DNA from: Bradyrhizobium sp. 21
Lineage (GTDB): Bacteria; Pseudomonadota; Alphaproteobacteria; Rhizobiales; Xanthobacteraceae
NCBI RefSeq assembly: GCF_023073335.1
Contig: NZ_JADPJG010000035.1
Coordinates: 115,902-179,901 of the forward strand
Length of the DNA: 64,000 nt
Reading direction: 5' to 3'
This document shows, one piece after another, positions 35,548-44,016 of this stretch. Position 1 is the stretch's first letter; each line of letters opens with the position of its first letter. Both the position numbers and the translations under genes were made by a program. The notes beneath the pieces are model-generated. The model did not search any database, had not been told where the DNA came from, and worked only from the letters and a program-made list of their open reading frames with translations.

Positions 35548-35868
35548 AAAATCCTACCGAATCGATGGCGCCCCGGGGAGCGCGGCTGCTACCAATCTTA
35601 TATGAGCGGGAAGCTCAACCGGCGCAACGTGCGTCAGTTCCGCGCGCCGCATTACGTTTCGGCAATCTGTTGTTGTCATTCAGGGGCGCGACCTCATCGT
35701 CGTCGTCCTGGCGAAAGCCAGGACCCATTGCCCCAGGGAGTAATTTGGCGAAGGCGGGGAGTTCGGGACTAATAACACCCGCAATCGAGAGATTCCGCGG
35801 TATGGGTCCTGGCTTTCGCCAGGACGACGTTGGAGAGGCGTAGTGCTCCGCAGCCCGTCACCGCCGAC
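35548..35868. other. 321-base intergenic gap with a perfect long inverted repeat
   Basis: No gene is seen. The terB-proximal end may hold its promoter. The rest holds the family G repeat with perfect 28-bp arms, then about 40 bases before the end of the cyclase gene. Confidence 0.6.
35701..35829. repeat. Dispersed palindromic repeat, family G (perfect 28-bp arms)
   Basis: The arms 35701-35728 and 35802-35829 are exact reverse complements; each arm also folds on itself through CCTGGCGAAAGCCAGG. The 73-base middle looks non-coding. The arrangement resembles a miniature inverted-repeat element or a double REP (BIME-like) unit. Confidence 0.85.
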
Positions 35869-37278
35869 TCACGGTATCTCGTACACCACCATCTTGTCGG
35901 CGATGCCACGCAGCGCTGCCTGTTTCTGGATCGGAGTGATCTCGCGCTGCTTGAGGACTTCGGCGACCGCGGGCGCATCCAGCACCGGCCCGGTGATGTG
36001 AATCTCCTGTGCGGTCGACAGGCTCTGTACGCGGGCGGCGATGTTGACGGTCTGGCCGAAATAATCCTGCCGCTCGTTGAGCATCACCGCAAGGCACGGG
36101 CCTTCATGGATGCCGATCTTGACGATGAGATCGTCGGTGCCGCGCTTCTTGTTGAGCTCGTCCATGGCCGCGCGCATCCGCAAGCCCGCGACGATGGCAT
36201 GTTCGGGCCGGATGAAGGTCGCCATCACGGCGTCGCCGATGGTCTTCACCACCGCGCCCTTCTCCGAGGAGATGATCTCGAGCAGCGCATGGAAATGCGC
36301 GCGCACGAGATCGAAGGCGGCGAGATCTCCGACGCGCTCGTAGAGCGCGGTCGAACCCTTCAGATCGGTGAACAGGAAAGTCAGCGAGGTGATCTGGAGC
36401 CGCTGGTCGAGACTGAGATTGTCCGCCTTGAACACATCGCGAAACGTCTGGTTCGACAGCATCCGCTTGGCGGTGAGGAACGGCTTGCGCTTGCCGATGA
36501 GGTGATGAAGCGCCTCGGCCGCAATGAACACCGACGGCAGCACGCGCACGCCGGCCTGGTTCTCCAGCGACAGCCGCAGCGGACCCGGCCGCATCGTCGT
36601 GGTCCCCGTCGGCGCCTGCACCTTGTTGTACATGATGGCGAATTGCTGGCGGTCCTTGGTCGGCTCACCCTGCACGTCGATGAAATGGGCGGCGTGCGTC
36701 ACCGGCTCGAAGATGATGATGAAGTCGTTCGGCAGTTGCAGCGACATGGTCGCCTTCTCGCCGGCCGGTATCTCCATCGTATCCAGCGTGACCTCGTTTG
36801 CCAGCGTCGCAAACGATTCCTTGTTGAAGTCGACGCCGGAGCTCCAGAACACCTGCTTGAAATACTCCCATACCGGAAGCGTATCAGGGTCATGCGCCGC
36901 AATGCGCCGGACACGTGGATTCACGGTGAAGGACACCTCGACCTGGTCGTCGACGGAGGCCTTGTAGCCGCAGGCGCAGAGCGCGCAGTGATAATCGCCC
37001 GGCTTGAGGGCCTTCAGGGTCGAGTGCGCCCCCAGCACGCCGCCGCAACCCGGGCACAGCACGTTCCAGCCGAGATCGAACAGGCCGAGCCGGGCCGAAT
37101 GCAGGAAGGCGGAGATCGCGCGCTCTTCATCAAGACCATGATGCCTGGCGAAGTCGAGGACATTGACGCGATTGAGCTCGTGATCCTCGCCATCCTCGAT
37201 GAGACGCCCAATCGCGTCGACCACCTTCGTATCGGCGGTCTGCTTCAGAACGGAAAACTGGGCCTGGATATCGCTCAT
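35869..37278 (-). CDS. Class III adenylate/guanylate cyclase with N-terminal DUF5939-like region
   Basis: A 469-residue soluble cyclase. The N-terminal ~270 residues resemble the DUF5939 sensor region and include a zinc-ribbon-like pattern, CPGCGG followed by CALCACG (about 85-115). The catalytic domain (~295-469) has metal Asp residues in FLFTDLKGST and GDAVMATF, the Lys of VVKTIGD that favours ATP, and the transition-state Asn and Arg in GQTVNIAARVQ. All catalytic residues are present, so cAMP synthesis is likely. It follows the P450 gene by 50 bases and probably ends the lipase-P450-cyclase transcript. Confidence 0.88.
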   Translation of the reverse strand: MSDIQAQFSVLKQTADTKVVDAIGRLIEDGEDHELNRVNVLDFARHHGLDEERAISAFLHSARLGLFDLGWNVLCPGCGGVLGAHSTLKALKPGDYHCALCACGYKASVDDQVEVSFTVNPRVRRIAAHDPDTLPVWEYFKQVFWSSGVDFNKESFATLANEVTLDTMEIPAGEKATMSLQLPNDFIIIFEPVTHAAHFIDVQGEPTKDRQQFAIMYNKVQAPTGTTTMRPGPLRLSLENQAGVRVLPSVFIAAEALHHLIGKRKPFLTAKRMLSNQTFRDVFKADNLSLDQRLQITSLTFLFTDLKGSTALYERVGDLAAFDLVRAHFHALLEIISSEKGAVVKTIGDAVMATFIRPEHAIVAGLRMRAAMDELNKKRGTDDLIVKIGIHEGPCLAVMLNERQDYFGQTVNIAARVQSLSTAQEIHITGPVLDAPAVAEVLKQREITPIQKQAALRGIADKMVVYEIP

Positions 37279-37328
37279 GGCATAACTCTATCTGGGGTGG
37301 ATCACGCTATCGGCCAGACGAACGTCTG

Positions 37329-38696
37329 TCACCGGCGTGTGATGCTGAACATGGGCGAGCGGTCCGGCTGGGTCGTGACGACGCCGTGAGGAATCACGGG
37401 AACCCTGTCGGCCAGTTCGACGCGGAACGCACCGATCAGCCGGGCCAGCGCCAGCACGGATTCGGCTTGCGCAAACGGCGCGCCGACGCAGACGCGCGGC
37501 CCCGCACCGAACGGCAAATAAGCGAAGCGGTCGGGTGCCTCGGCCGCCATGAAGCGTTTTGGAATGAACGCATTCGGCTGATCCCACAGTTTCTCGTGCC
37601 GGTGCAGCAGCCACGGCGCGATCATTATGATGTCGCCCTTGCCGATGGCGACACCCGCCGCATTGTCCTTGTCCCGGGCTGCGCGAGCGATCAGGAAGGC
37701 CGGCGGATAGAGCCGCATGGTCTCCTCGATCACCGCGCGGGAGAATTTCTGGCGATCGATGTCAGCCATGCTGTCGAGATGTTCGCCGCGCGTCTCGGAC
37801 GCCACCTCCTCCTGCGTCTCCGGATCGAGCGCGAGCAGATAGAGCGCCCAGAACAGCGCCGTCGCCGTGGTCTCGTGCCCCGCCAGAATCATGGTCGCGA
37901 CCTCGTCGACGAGCTGCTCGTCCGAAAAACCCTTGCCGGTTTCAGGATCGCGCGCCTCGTCCATGAGGTCGAACAGGTCGCGCGGCGGCGCGCCGTCCTT
38001 CTTGCCCATCTCACGCCGCTCGGCGATCAGCATCGCGACGAATTCGGTCCAGCGCTTGCGAAAACGGGCGCGGGCAAAATCCATCGGGCTCGGCCAGGAC
38101 AGGGGCAGCACCATGTCGAGCAAATACGGCCGCCCGAGCCGGGCTCCGTACTCCATGACGAAGTCGCGCAAGGTCGGGCCGTGCCGCTCCATGCCGAACG
38201 AAAACATGGTCCGTCCGGCGATCTCCAGCGTCATGCGCTGCATGATCTCGCGCAAATCGACCGGCTGGCTTGTTCGCGCCGCGAGCTGCGCGATGGTCTC
38301 GTCGAGCACCGCCGTCATGTGCGGGACGAGATTTGCAGTGGCGCGCGGTGTGAACGCCGGCGCGAGCGTTCGGCGCTGAAACGTCCAGGAATGACCTTCC
38401 GCAATCAGAAGCCCGTCGCCGAGCACCGGACGCAGCATGCGGATGCCCGCCGGCGTGCGCGAATAATTCTCGTAATTGCTGAGGAGCACGTGCCGGATCG
38501 CGTCCGGACGATTCAAGATGAAACTGTTGCGGAAGAAGAAGCGGCCCTTGATGATGTCTTCCTCGTAGGCGCGCTGCCCCCAGGTCGCGATCATGTTCCG
38601 CTTGATCACGGCAAGCCGGCCGAGGAACGACATATCGTCGGGCGCACGAGGCGGGGTCGGAGGGACGATGGGCCGACGCACGCTGGCGATGTTCAT
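37329..38696 (-). CDS. Cytochrome P450
   Basis: A 455-residue heme-thiolate monooxygenase. The I-helix is AGHETTATALFWAL, the K-helix ExxR is EETMR, and the heme loop FGAGPRVCVGAPFA carries the Cys ligand. The overall pattern resembles bacterial P450s near the fatty-acid/terpene-hydroxylating CYP102/CYP4-like type rather than camphor P450s, but substrate is not predictable. ATG 38696 is chosen over a TTG ten codons upstream. No ferredoxin or reductase gene is adjacent. It lies 34 bases after the lipase-like gene. Confidence 0.92.
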   Translation of the reverse strand: MNIASVRRPIVPPTPPRAPDDMSFLGRLAVIKRNMIATWGQRAYEEDIIKGRFFFRNSFILNRPDAIRHVLLSNYENYSRTPAGIRMLRPVLGDGLLIAEGHSWTFQRRTLAPAFTPRATANLVPHMTAVLDETIAQLAARTSQPVDLREIMQRMTLEIAGRTMFSFGMERHGPTLRDFVMEYGARLGRPYLLDMVLPLSWPSPMDFARARFRKRWTEFVAMLIAERREMGKKDGAPPRDLFDLMDEARDPETGKGFSDEQLVDEVATMILAGHETTATALFWALYLLALDPETQEEVASETRGEHLDSMADIDRQKFSRAVIEETMRLYPPAFLIARAARDKDNAAGVAIGKGDIIMIAPWLLHRHEKLWDQPNAFIPKRFMAAEAPDRFAYLPFGAGPRVCVGAPFAQAESVLALARLIGAFRVELADRVPVIPHGVVTTQPDRSPMFSITRR

Positions 38697-38730
38697 GGCT
38701 CGCTCCCGCAAAGGTGACGCAGGCAAATAG

Positions 38731-40098
38731 CTAGTAAGTCAGCTCGGCAATCGCAATCCTGTTCTCCGAGGCAGGCCAGGCGCGTGCCACAATTCGTTCT
38801 TCGTTGAACTGGGCGGCGAGGTTACGCCCGACCTCGCCGGCCGGAAGGCGCAGCGTCGCTGTCGAATCCGTGGGCACACCGGATTTGACGTCGGCCGGCT
38901 CCCTGCCGTCGAACAGCACCACGTCGCGCGGCAGGCCGAAATAACCGCGCGGACGCGACATGATCACGACAGCCGCGGCGTCCTTGTCTGCCGGCCCGAG
39001 CGGACGCGCGGCGCGCAGATGCACCATGTCGGACGAACGCGGGAAAGGCGAGCGGTAGATATGCGTCGTCGGCGCATCCGGCGATGCCAGGACAAATTCG
39101 AGCGACCAGAAAGGCTCGACCTGCGCCGGTCCCCAGCGGCCATCGGCGCCGGTCGTCGCGCTATGCACGGCGCCGCCCTTGCGCTCACCGGTTTCAGGAT
39201 CGACGCGAAAAATATCGACGGTTGCGCCCGCCACCGGGCGGTTGGTCGATACGCCGCCCGGCGTGCCCGTCACGAGGCCGCTCAGCCTGACGCTTTGCTC
39301 CGGCACGATCGCGATGCGCGCGGGCTCGCCTCCCGCGATGAATTTGTAGATCTCGCGGAAGGCCCGGGGGTGGAACGCCACCTCGCGATGATCGAGCGCG
39401 CCGAGCACGAGATTGGTGGCGCCCTTCAGCTCCGGCCCTTCAGCGGTGACGCCGGTCGGCGTGCCGGGCTTGCCGACGAAGCGGCCATCGGCCTGCGCAT
39501 ATTTGTCCATGCCGTCGCTGCGCAGGGTGAGGAAGGCAACACCCGGCGTCACCTCGCTCTCGCCCTCGTTCAGGCTGCGCAGGAACGCGCCGCGGCCGTT
39601 GAACTCGCTATTGGGCTGGTCGTCGGTCGCGAACACGCCATGATTGGGCGTGCCGCACAGAACGGCATGGCTGACATCGCCGACCCCGCCGTTCTTGATG
39701 ACGTTGCGGATCGCATAGCCGCCGCGCGAACTGCCGACCAGCGCCACGCGGGACGCACCGGTGCGGCGCTTCAGTTCAGCGATTGCGGCGGCGAGCTCGC
39801 GGCGCTGGTCCTCGGTCGAGGAGCGGCCCGCCTGCTCGACCTTGTCGTCGCTGCGTGCATTGGGATCGGTGAAATTGATCGCCGCCATGCGGTCACGCGC
39901 AATGCCGTTGGATTCCATCCGCCAAATCGTGGTCATCCAGAGCGCGTCGTAATCGCCATTGCCGTGGACGAACAGGATCGGGGACACCTCGCTCGGCACT
40001 GCGGGTGTGGGTTGGGCCAACGCGCCGGCCCGCAAGCTCGCAATTGCGAAAGGCAAGCTGCCGGCACCTTGCAAGATCATCCGTCGTGACAGCTTCAT
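38731..40098 (-). CDS. Exported alpha/beta hydrolase (lipase/esterase-like)
   Basis: A 455-residue protein with a Tat-like N-terminus (KLSRRMILQGAGSLPFAIA, ending ALAQ). The lipase part contains ILFVHGNGDYDALWM (oxyanion region) and the nucleophile elbow VALVGSSRGGYAIRN (GxSxG as GSSRG). The second half (~250-455) appears to be beta-rich, with an Ig/carboxypeptidase-like stretch VRLSGLVTGTPGG. The same organisation is seen in some secreted polyester or lipid esterases. ATG 40098 is chosen over the upstream TTG. It is first in a same-strand set with the P450 and cyclase, and divergent from the MFS gene. Confidence 0.82.
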   Translation of the reverse strand: MKLSRRMILQGAGSLPFAIASLRAGALAQPTPAVPSEVSPILFVHGNGDYDALWMTTIWRMESNGIARDRMAAINFTDPNARSDDKVEQAGRSSTEDQRRELAAAIAELKRRTGASRVALVGSSRGGYAIRNVIKNGGVGDVSHAVLCGTPNHGVFATDDQPNSEFNGRGAFLRSLNEGESEVTPGVAFLTLRSDGMDKYAQADGRFVGKPGTPTGVTAEGPELKGATNLVLGALDHREVAFHPRAFREIYKFIAGGEPARIAIVPEQSVRLSGLVTGTPGGVSTNRPVAGATVDIFRVDPETGERKGGAVHSATTGADGRWGPAQVEPFWSLEFVLASPDAPTTHIYRSPFPRSSDMVHLRAARPLGPADKDAAAVVIMSRPRGYFGLPRDVVLFDGREPADVKSGVPTDSTATLRLPAGEVGRNLAAQFNEERIVARAWPASENRIAIAELTY

Positions 40099-40245
40099 GC
40101 GTTCCTCCCGGGCAAAACCATCTCTTTGCACCGCTTATACCGGCCTAACCACTGGACAACGAAGGACTTTCGCAGGCATCACTGAACTTGCCGGAATCAC
40201 CCAAGATCCTCCAACACCACTTCTGCCAGCCCAATGGAAGGGGAT

Positions 40246-41934
40246 ATGACCGAGCAGACGAACCGTCAGAAAATTGCGGCAGACGGCATCACCGCGCCGC
40301 TGCGGTACACCGTGTTCCGGCGCATCTGGCTCGCCAGCCTGCTCTCCAATCTCGGCCTCTTGATCCAGGGCGTGGGCGCCGCCTGGGCGATGACGCAGAT
40401 GGCGGCCTCGGCGGACAAGGTGGCGCTGGTGCAGACCGCTTTGATGCTGCCGATCATGCTGATCTCGATGCCGGCGGGCGCCATCGCCGACATGTATGAC
40501 CGCCGCATCGTCACCCTGGTCTCGCTCGCGATCGCGCTGACCGGCGCGAGCGCGCTCACGATTCTGGCCGGACTGAACCTCATCACCCCGGAAACGCTGC
40601 TCGCCTTCTGCTTCGTGGTCGGCAGCGGCAACGCGCTGTTCGGCCCGGCATGGCAGTCCTCGGTCAGCGAGCAGGTGCCGCCCGATGCACTGCCTTCCGC
40701 CGTCGCGCTGAACGGCATCAGCTACAACATCGCGCGCAGCTTCGGTCCCGCGGTCGGGGGTGTCATCGTCGCCGCGCTCGGCGCGGTGGCGGCGTTTGCG
40801 TGTAACGCGATCCTCTATCTGCCGCTGCTGGTGGTGCTGCTGCTCTGGCGGCGCAACACCGAGCCCTCGCGGCTGCCGCGTGAAAAACTCAACCGCGCCA
40901 TGGTCTCGGGCTTCCGCTACATCACCAACTCGCCGCCGATCAAGATCGTGCTGCTGCGGACGCTGGTGATGGGCCTGTGCGGCGGTGCGATCATGGCGCT
41001 GATGCCGCTGGTCGCGCGCGACCTGCTGCATGGCGGCGCGCAGACCTACGGCATCATGCTGGGCGCCTTCGGCATGGGCGCCGTGGTCGGCGCGCTCAAC
41101 ATCCACGAACTGCGCAAGCGCATGAGCGGCGAGGCGGCAATCCGCGCCTGCACCATCTCGATGGCGTTTGCGATGGCCGCGCTCGCCGTGAGCACCGAGC
41201 CGGTGTTGACCGCGGCTGCCCTGGTGCTCGCCGGCGCGGTCTGGATGGCCGCCGTCGCGCTGTTCAATATCGGCGTGCAGCTCTCCGCGCCGCGCTGGGT
41301 CGCCGGCCGCTCGCTCGCGGCGTTCCAGGCCTCGATTTCCGGCGGCATCGCGATCGGCGCCTGGGGCTGGGGCCATCTCACCGACTATGCCGGCGTCGAG
41401 GTCGCGCTACTGACGGCCGCCGGCCTGATGCTGATCTCGCCGGTGCTCGGAATCTGGCTCACGATGCCGCGCGTCGGCGCCCGCAACGAAGACGCCGACG
41501 TGCTGGCCGATCCGGAAGTCAAACTGTCGCTGACCGCGCGCAGCGGGCCGCTGGTGGTCGAAATCGAATACCGGGTCGCCCAAGAGAACGCGCGCGCCTT
41601 TCACAACGTGATGCAGGACGTGCAGCTCTCCCGCCAGCGCAACGGAGCCTATGGCTGGTCGATCGCGCGCGACATCGCCGATCCCGAATTGTGGACCGAG
41701 CGTTATCACTGCCCGACCTGGCTCGACTATCTGCGCCAGCGCAACCGCTCGACGCAGTCCGAACGCGCGCTGCACCAGGAGGCGATCGCCTTCCACGTCG
41801 GCCCCGATCCGGTGCGGATCCGCCGCATGCTGGAGCGTCCGTTCGGCTCGGTGCGCTGGAAGGAAGAGACTCCGGATAGCGCCAGCGAAGAGGTGCTGCC
41901 GGTGGTGGCGACCGCGGCGGGCAGCAGCACGTAG
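40246..41934 (+). CDS. MFS transporter of the MFS_3 (enterobactin-exporter-like) family with C-terminal monooxygenase-like domain
   Basis: A 562-residue protein. Residues ~15-410 give about 11-12 membrane segments; MPAGAIADMYDRRIV is the MFS loop signature, and IARSFGPAVGGVIVA marks the second half of the N-domain. Residues ~430-562 form a soluble tail (VVEIEYRVAQENARAFHNVM...YHCPTWLDYLRQ) resembling ABM/antibiotic-biosynthesis-monooxygenase ferredoxin-like domains, a known fusion for this family. Substrate unknown. GGAAGGGG precedes ATG 40246, favouring it over ATG 40234. The gene is divergent from the lipase gene. Confidence 0.88.
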   Translation: MTEQTNRQKIAADGITAPLRYTVFRRIWLASLLSNLGLLIQGVGAAWAMTQMAASADKVALVQTALMLPIMLISMPAGAIADMYDRRIVTLVSLAIALTGASALTILAGLNLITPETLLAFCFVVGSGNALFGPAWQSSVSEQVPPDALPSAVALNGISYNIARSFGPAVGGVIVAALGAVAAFACNAILYLPLLVVLLLWRRNTEPSRLPREKLNRAMVSGFRYITNSPPIKIVLLRTLVMGLCGGAIMALMPLVARDLLHGGAQTYGIMLGAFGMGAVVGALNIHELRKRMSGEAAIRACTISMAFAMAALAVSTEPVLTAAALVLAGAVWMAAVALFNIGVQLSAPRWVAGRSLAAFQASISGGIAIGAWGWGHLTDYAGVEVALLTAAGLMLISPVLGIWLTMPRVGARNEDADVLADPEVKLSLTARSGPLVVEIEYRVAQENARAFHNVMQDVQLSRQRNGAYGWSIARDIADPELWTERYHCPTWLDYLRQRNRSTQSERALHQEAIAFHVGPDPVRIRRMLERPFGSVRWKEETPDSASEEVLPVVATAAGSST

Positions 41935-41945
41935 GCTTTTGCGTC

Positions 41946-42158
41946 TTACTGCCCGTGATCCGTCAGCACCTTGTCGCAGCCTTTGCTGAGCCGCGTACGG
42001 TTCTGCTTGAGGCAGGCGAGCACCGCCTGATCACCATTGTTCATGACCGGGCGGCAGAAGCGCGTGACATCGCGCGCGCAGGCGTCGTGGCCGGGCTGTT
42101 GCGCTGACGCCGCTGATGCGCAGAAGAGCAAAGGAAGAATAAAAAGAAATCTGGTCAT
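41946..42158 (-). CDS. Small exported protein with a Cys-rich (GLG1-type) repeat
   Basis: A 70-residue protein: a signal peptide (~1-19, cleavage after ASA) and a mature part of about 50 residues with four Cys (CARDVTRFC...CLKQNR...GC). The pattern C-x3-D-x2-RFC-x12-CLxxNxxxLSxGC fits one unit of the Cys_rich_FGFR (GLG1) repeat. The cysteines probably form two periplasmic disulfides. Function is unknown. It is a distant paralogue of the next gene on the same strand, about 170 bases upstream. Confidence 0.75.
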   Translation of the reverse strand: MTRFLFILPLLFCASAASAQQPGHDACARDVTRFCRPVMNNGDQAVLACLKQNRTRLSKGCDKVLTDHGQ

Positions 42159-42240
42159 CGCGTCATGCCTCTTACCCGGAAGAACGTGCGGGCGAAGCTA
42201 GTGCGACGATCTCTTGGTCGCAACGGCTTTGTTGGCTGGC

Positions 42241-42300
42241 TGCATGGCGCCGCTGCGTGGCCCCGGCTCGAGACCGGGGCACATCGCGAGGGGAGCTAAC
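42241..42300. other. Hairpin between the two Cys-rich genes
   Basis: GTGGCCCCGGCTCGAGACCGGGGCAC-type self-complementarity (CCCCGG/CCGGGG arms around CTCGAGA) lies between the paralogues and could end transcription of the upstream one. No T-run follows. Confidence 0.4.
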
Positions 42301-42329
42301 CGACGCAACGATCTCTGGGTTGCGCGCTC

Positions 42330-42638
42330 TTACTGGCTGTCCTGGACGTCAGCGACCTTGCGTGACGCGCCCTTGGCGAGATCCTTGTCCATCACGGAGC
42401 GGCAACCGGCGCTCAGATCCGAACGATGCTTCATCATGCACGCGGTGATCTTCGGGATGTTGGGGATTTCCGACGAGCACAGACGGAAGGCGTCGCCCGT
42501 GCACTGCTGCTGCGCTTCGGCCGAGAAGGCGAAGCTCGAACTGGTCGAGGCGATCGAGACGATCGCTGCAAAGCCCAGAGCCAGGCTGGTGTCGCGGATC
42601 TTGTTGGTCAGGGACTTTGTGTTCAGCGACTTGGTCAT
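42330..42638 (-). CDS. Exported protein with a Cys-rich (GLG1-type) repeat
   Basis: A 102-residue protein. After a charged N-terminus it has a signal sequence (LALGFAAIVSIASTSSSFAFSA) and a mature domain with four Cys: CTGDAFRLCSSEIPNIPKITACMMKHRSDLSAGC, quoted here in parts as CTGDAFRLC, ACMMKHR and LSAGC. This repeats the pattern of the 70-residue neighbour. ATG 42638 is preceded by GGGAGC; the frame upstream to 42761 overlaps the putative CRP-like sites and is not coding. Function unknown. Two CRP-like palindromes lie 80-120 bases upstream, shared with the divergent deacetylase. Confidence 0.78.
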   Translation of the reverse strand: MTKSLNTKSLTNKIRDTSLALGFAAIVSIASTSSSFAFSAEAQQQCTGDAFRLCSSEIPNIPKITACMMKHRSDLSAGCRSVMDKDLAKGASRKVADVQDSQ

Positions 42639-42716
42639 TTGAAGCTCCCATTGGCACCGCTGGAAGCGGGCCGGTTGTTGATGGGACCTACGATGCTCCA
42701 ACAAACTCCTTTCCAC

Positions 42717-42732
42717 TGTGATGATGGTCACG
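42717..42732. promoter_or_regulatory. CRP-like site TGTGA-N6-TCACG
   Basis: One mismatch from the symmetric CRP consensus. Its centre is 30 bases from the centre of the perfect site at 42747-42762, i.e. close to three helical turns, and about 87 bases before the minus-strand Cys-rich gene. Confidence 0.45.
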
Positions 42733-42746
42733 GGCGCCACCTCAAT

Positions 42747-42762
42747 TGTGACATCAGTCACA
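42747..42762. promoter_or_regulatory. CRP-like site TGTGA-N6-TCACA (perfect consensus)
   Basis: TGTGAC-ATCA-GTCACA is a perfect 6-bp inverted repeat and an exact match to the CRP core TGTGA-N6-TCACA. It lies between the divergent Cys-rich gene (ATG 42638) and the deacetylase gene (ATG 42892). Confidence 0.55.
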
Positions 42763-42891
42763 CAAGCCGACCTAGCTGAAATTCCTCCGCAAACGCTGTC
42801 GTGTTGGTGTCACGTTAACTGTTCCTTCGCATTAATGGCTCGTCGCGCGGGGAATTCCGCAGGTTTGGTTGCGTAATTGGAAAGAGTAGCG

Positions 42892-43941
42892 ATGCGTAAT
42901 GCGTTGGGCCTGATGCTGGCCAGTGTCCTTGCGGCGGTCGTGATCGCCGCCGGCGGTTGGTTTTATTATTCCTCGCGCGCCGATCAGGGCGCTCCCAAGA
43001 CAGTTGCCGCCCGTGCCGCCGATCAATTGACGGCACAGGCGAAGCTCGCCGCCAAGGATGACGTCCAGACCACCGCGGCGGTCGCAGCCAAGCCGGCGAC
43101 ACCTGCGCCTGCGCCTGCGCCCGCTCCGGCGACGCCTGTGCAGCAGAAGTCGACCTGCGCCAATCCGAACGCGCTGGGCGTCTCCCGCGTGGTCGAGATC
43201 GACACCACCGGTGGCCCCGGCTTCGGCTTCGACCATTTCAAGCAGTTCGACTTCCTCACCGACAAGGAGGTCGTGCTGACCTTCGACGACGGTCCCTGGC
43301 CGGTCAACACGCCCGCGGTGCTGAAGGCGCTCGCAGATGAATGCACCAAGGGCCTGTTCTTCTCGGTCGGCAAGCACGCGACCTATCATCCGGAAATCCT
43401 GCGCCAGGTGCTGGCCCAGGGCCACACGGTCGGCACTCACACCTGGTCGCACGTCAATTTGAACGGCAAGAAGATGACGGAGCAAATGGCCAAGGACGAG
43501 GTCGAGAAGGGTATTAGCGCGGTGAAATACGCGCTCGGCACCAACCCGGCGCCGTTCTTCCGCTTCCCACAGCTCCAGCACAATCCGGCGATCGTGACCT
43601 ATTTCGGCACCCGCAACGTCGCGATGTTCTCGACCGATATCGACTCCTTCGACTTCAGGAAGGGCGCCACGCCGGAGAAGATCATCGAGACCGTGATGAC
43701 CAGGCTCGACAAGCTCGGCAAGGGCATCATCCTGATGCACGACTTCCAGAAGCACACTGGCGAAGCCATGCCGGCGCTGCTCGCGCGCCTCAAGGCCGGC
43801 GGCTACAAGGTCGTGCAGATGAAGGCCAAGACAACACTCGAGTCGCTGCCGGAATATGACGAGGCATTGCTGAAGGACCTGAAGGTGCCGACCTCGAGCG
43901 CACGTCCGATCGGAAGCGTGGTGCAGACGGTCTCGCAGTAA
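42892..43941 (+). CDS. Polysaccharide deacetylase (NodB-homology domain)
   Basis: A 349-residue exported or membrane-anchored protein. An N-terminal membrane segment (~5-24) is followed by an Ala/Pro linker (~60-85) and the NodB domain. Metal and catalytic motifs are complete: VVLTFDDGPWP (motif 1 with the base and metal Asp), HTVGTHTWSH (motif 2, two His), RFPQLQ near motif 3, and ILMHDFQKHT (motif 5 Leu-His). It likely removes acetyl groups from peptidoglycan or an exopolysaccharide; it is not near nod genes. ATG 42892 is favoured over TTG 42877. A terminator follows. Confidence 0.9.
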   Translation: MRNALGLMLASVLAAVVIAAGGWFYYSSRADQGAPKTVAARAADQLTAQAKLAAKDDVQTTAAVAAKPATPAPAPAPAPATPVQQKSTCANPNALGVSRVVEIDTTGGPGFGFDHFKQFDFLTDKEVVLTFDDGPWPVNTPAVLKALADECTKGLFFSVGKHATYHPEILRQVLAQGHTVGTHTWSHVNLNGKKMTEQMAKDEVEKGISAVKYALGTNPAPFFRFPQLQHNPAIVTYFGTRNVAMFSTDIDSFDFRKGATPEKIIETVMTRLDKLGKGIILMHDFQKHTGEAMPALLARLKAGGYKVVQMKAKTTLESLPEYDEALLKDLKVPTSSARPIGSVVQTVSQ

Positions 43942-43969
43942 CGGGTCGATCAGATCCAAAACTTGCGCG

Positions 43970-44001
43970 ATGGCCGGGCTTGTCCCGGCCATTTGCTTTT
44001 T
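43970..44001 (+). terminator. Intrinsic terminator after the deacetylase gene
   Basis: ATGGCCGGG-CTTGT-CCCGGCCAT (43970-43992) is followed by TTGCTTTTT. It uses the same stem as the OmpA terminator and also faces the convergent small gene ending at 44017. Confidence 0.85.
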
Positions 44002-44016
44002 GGGACCAATGACCGC

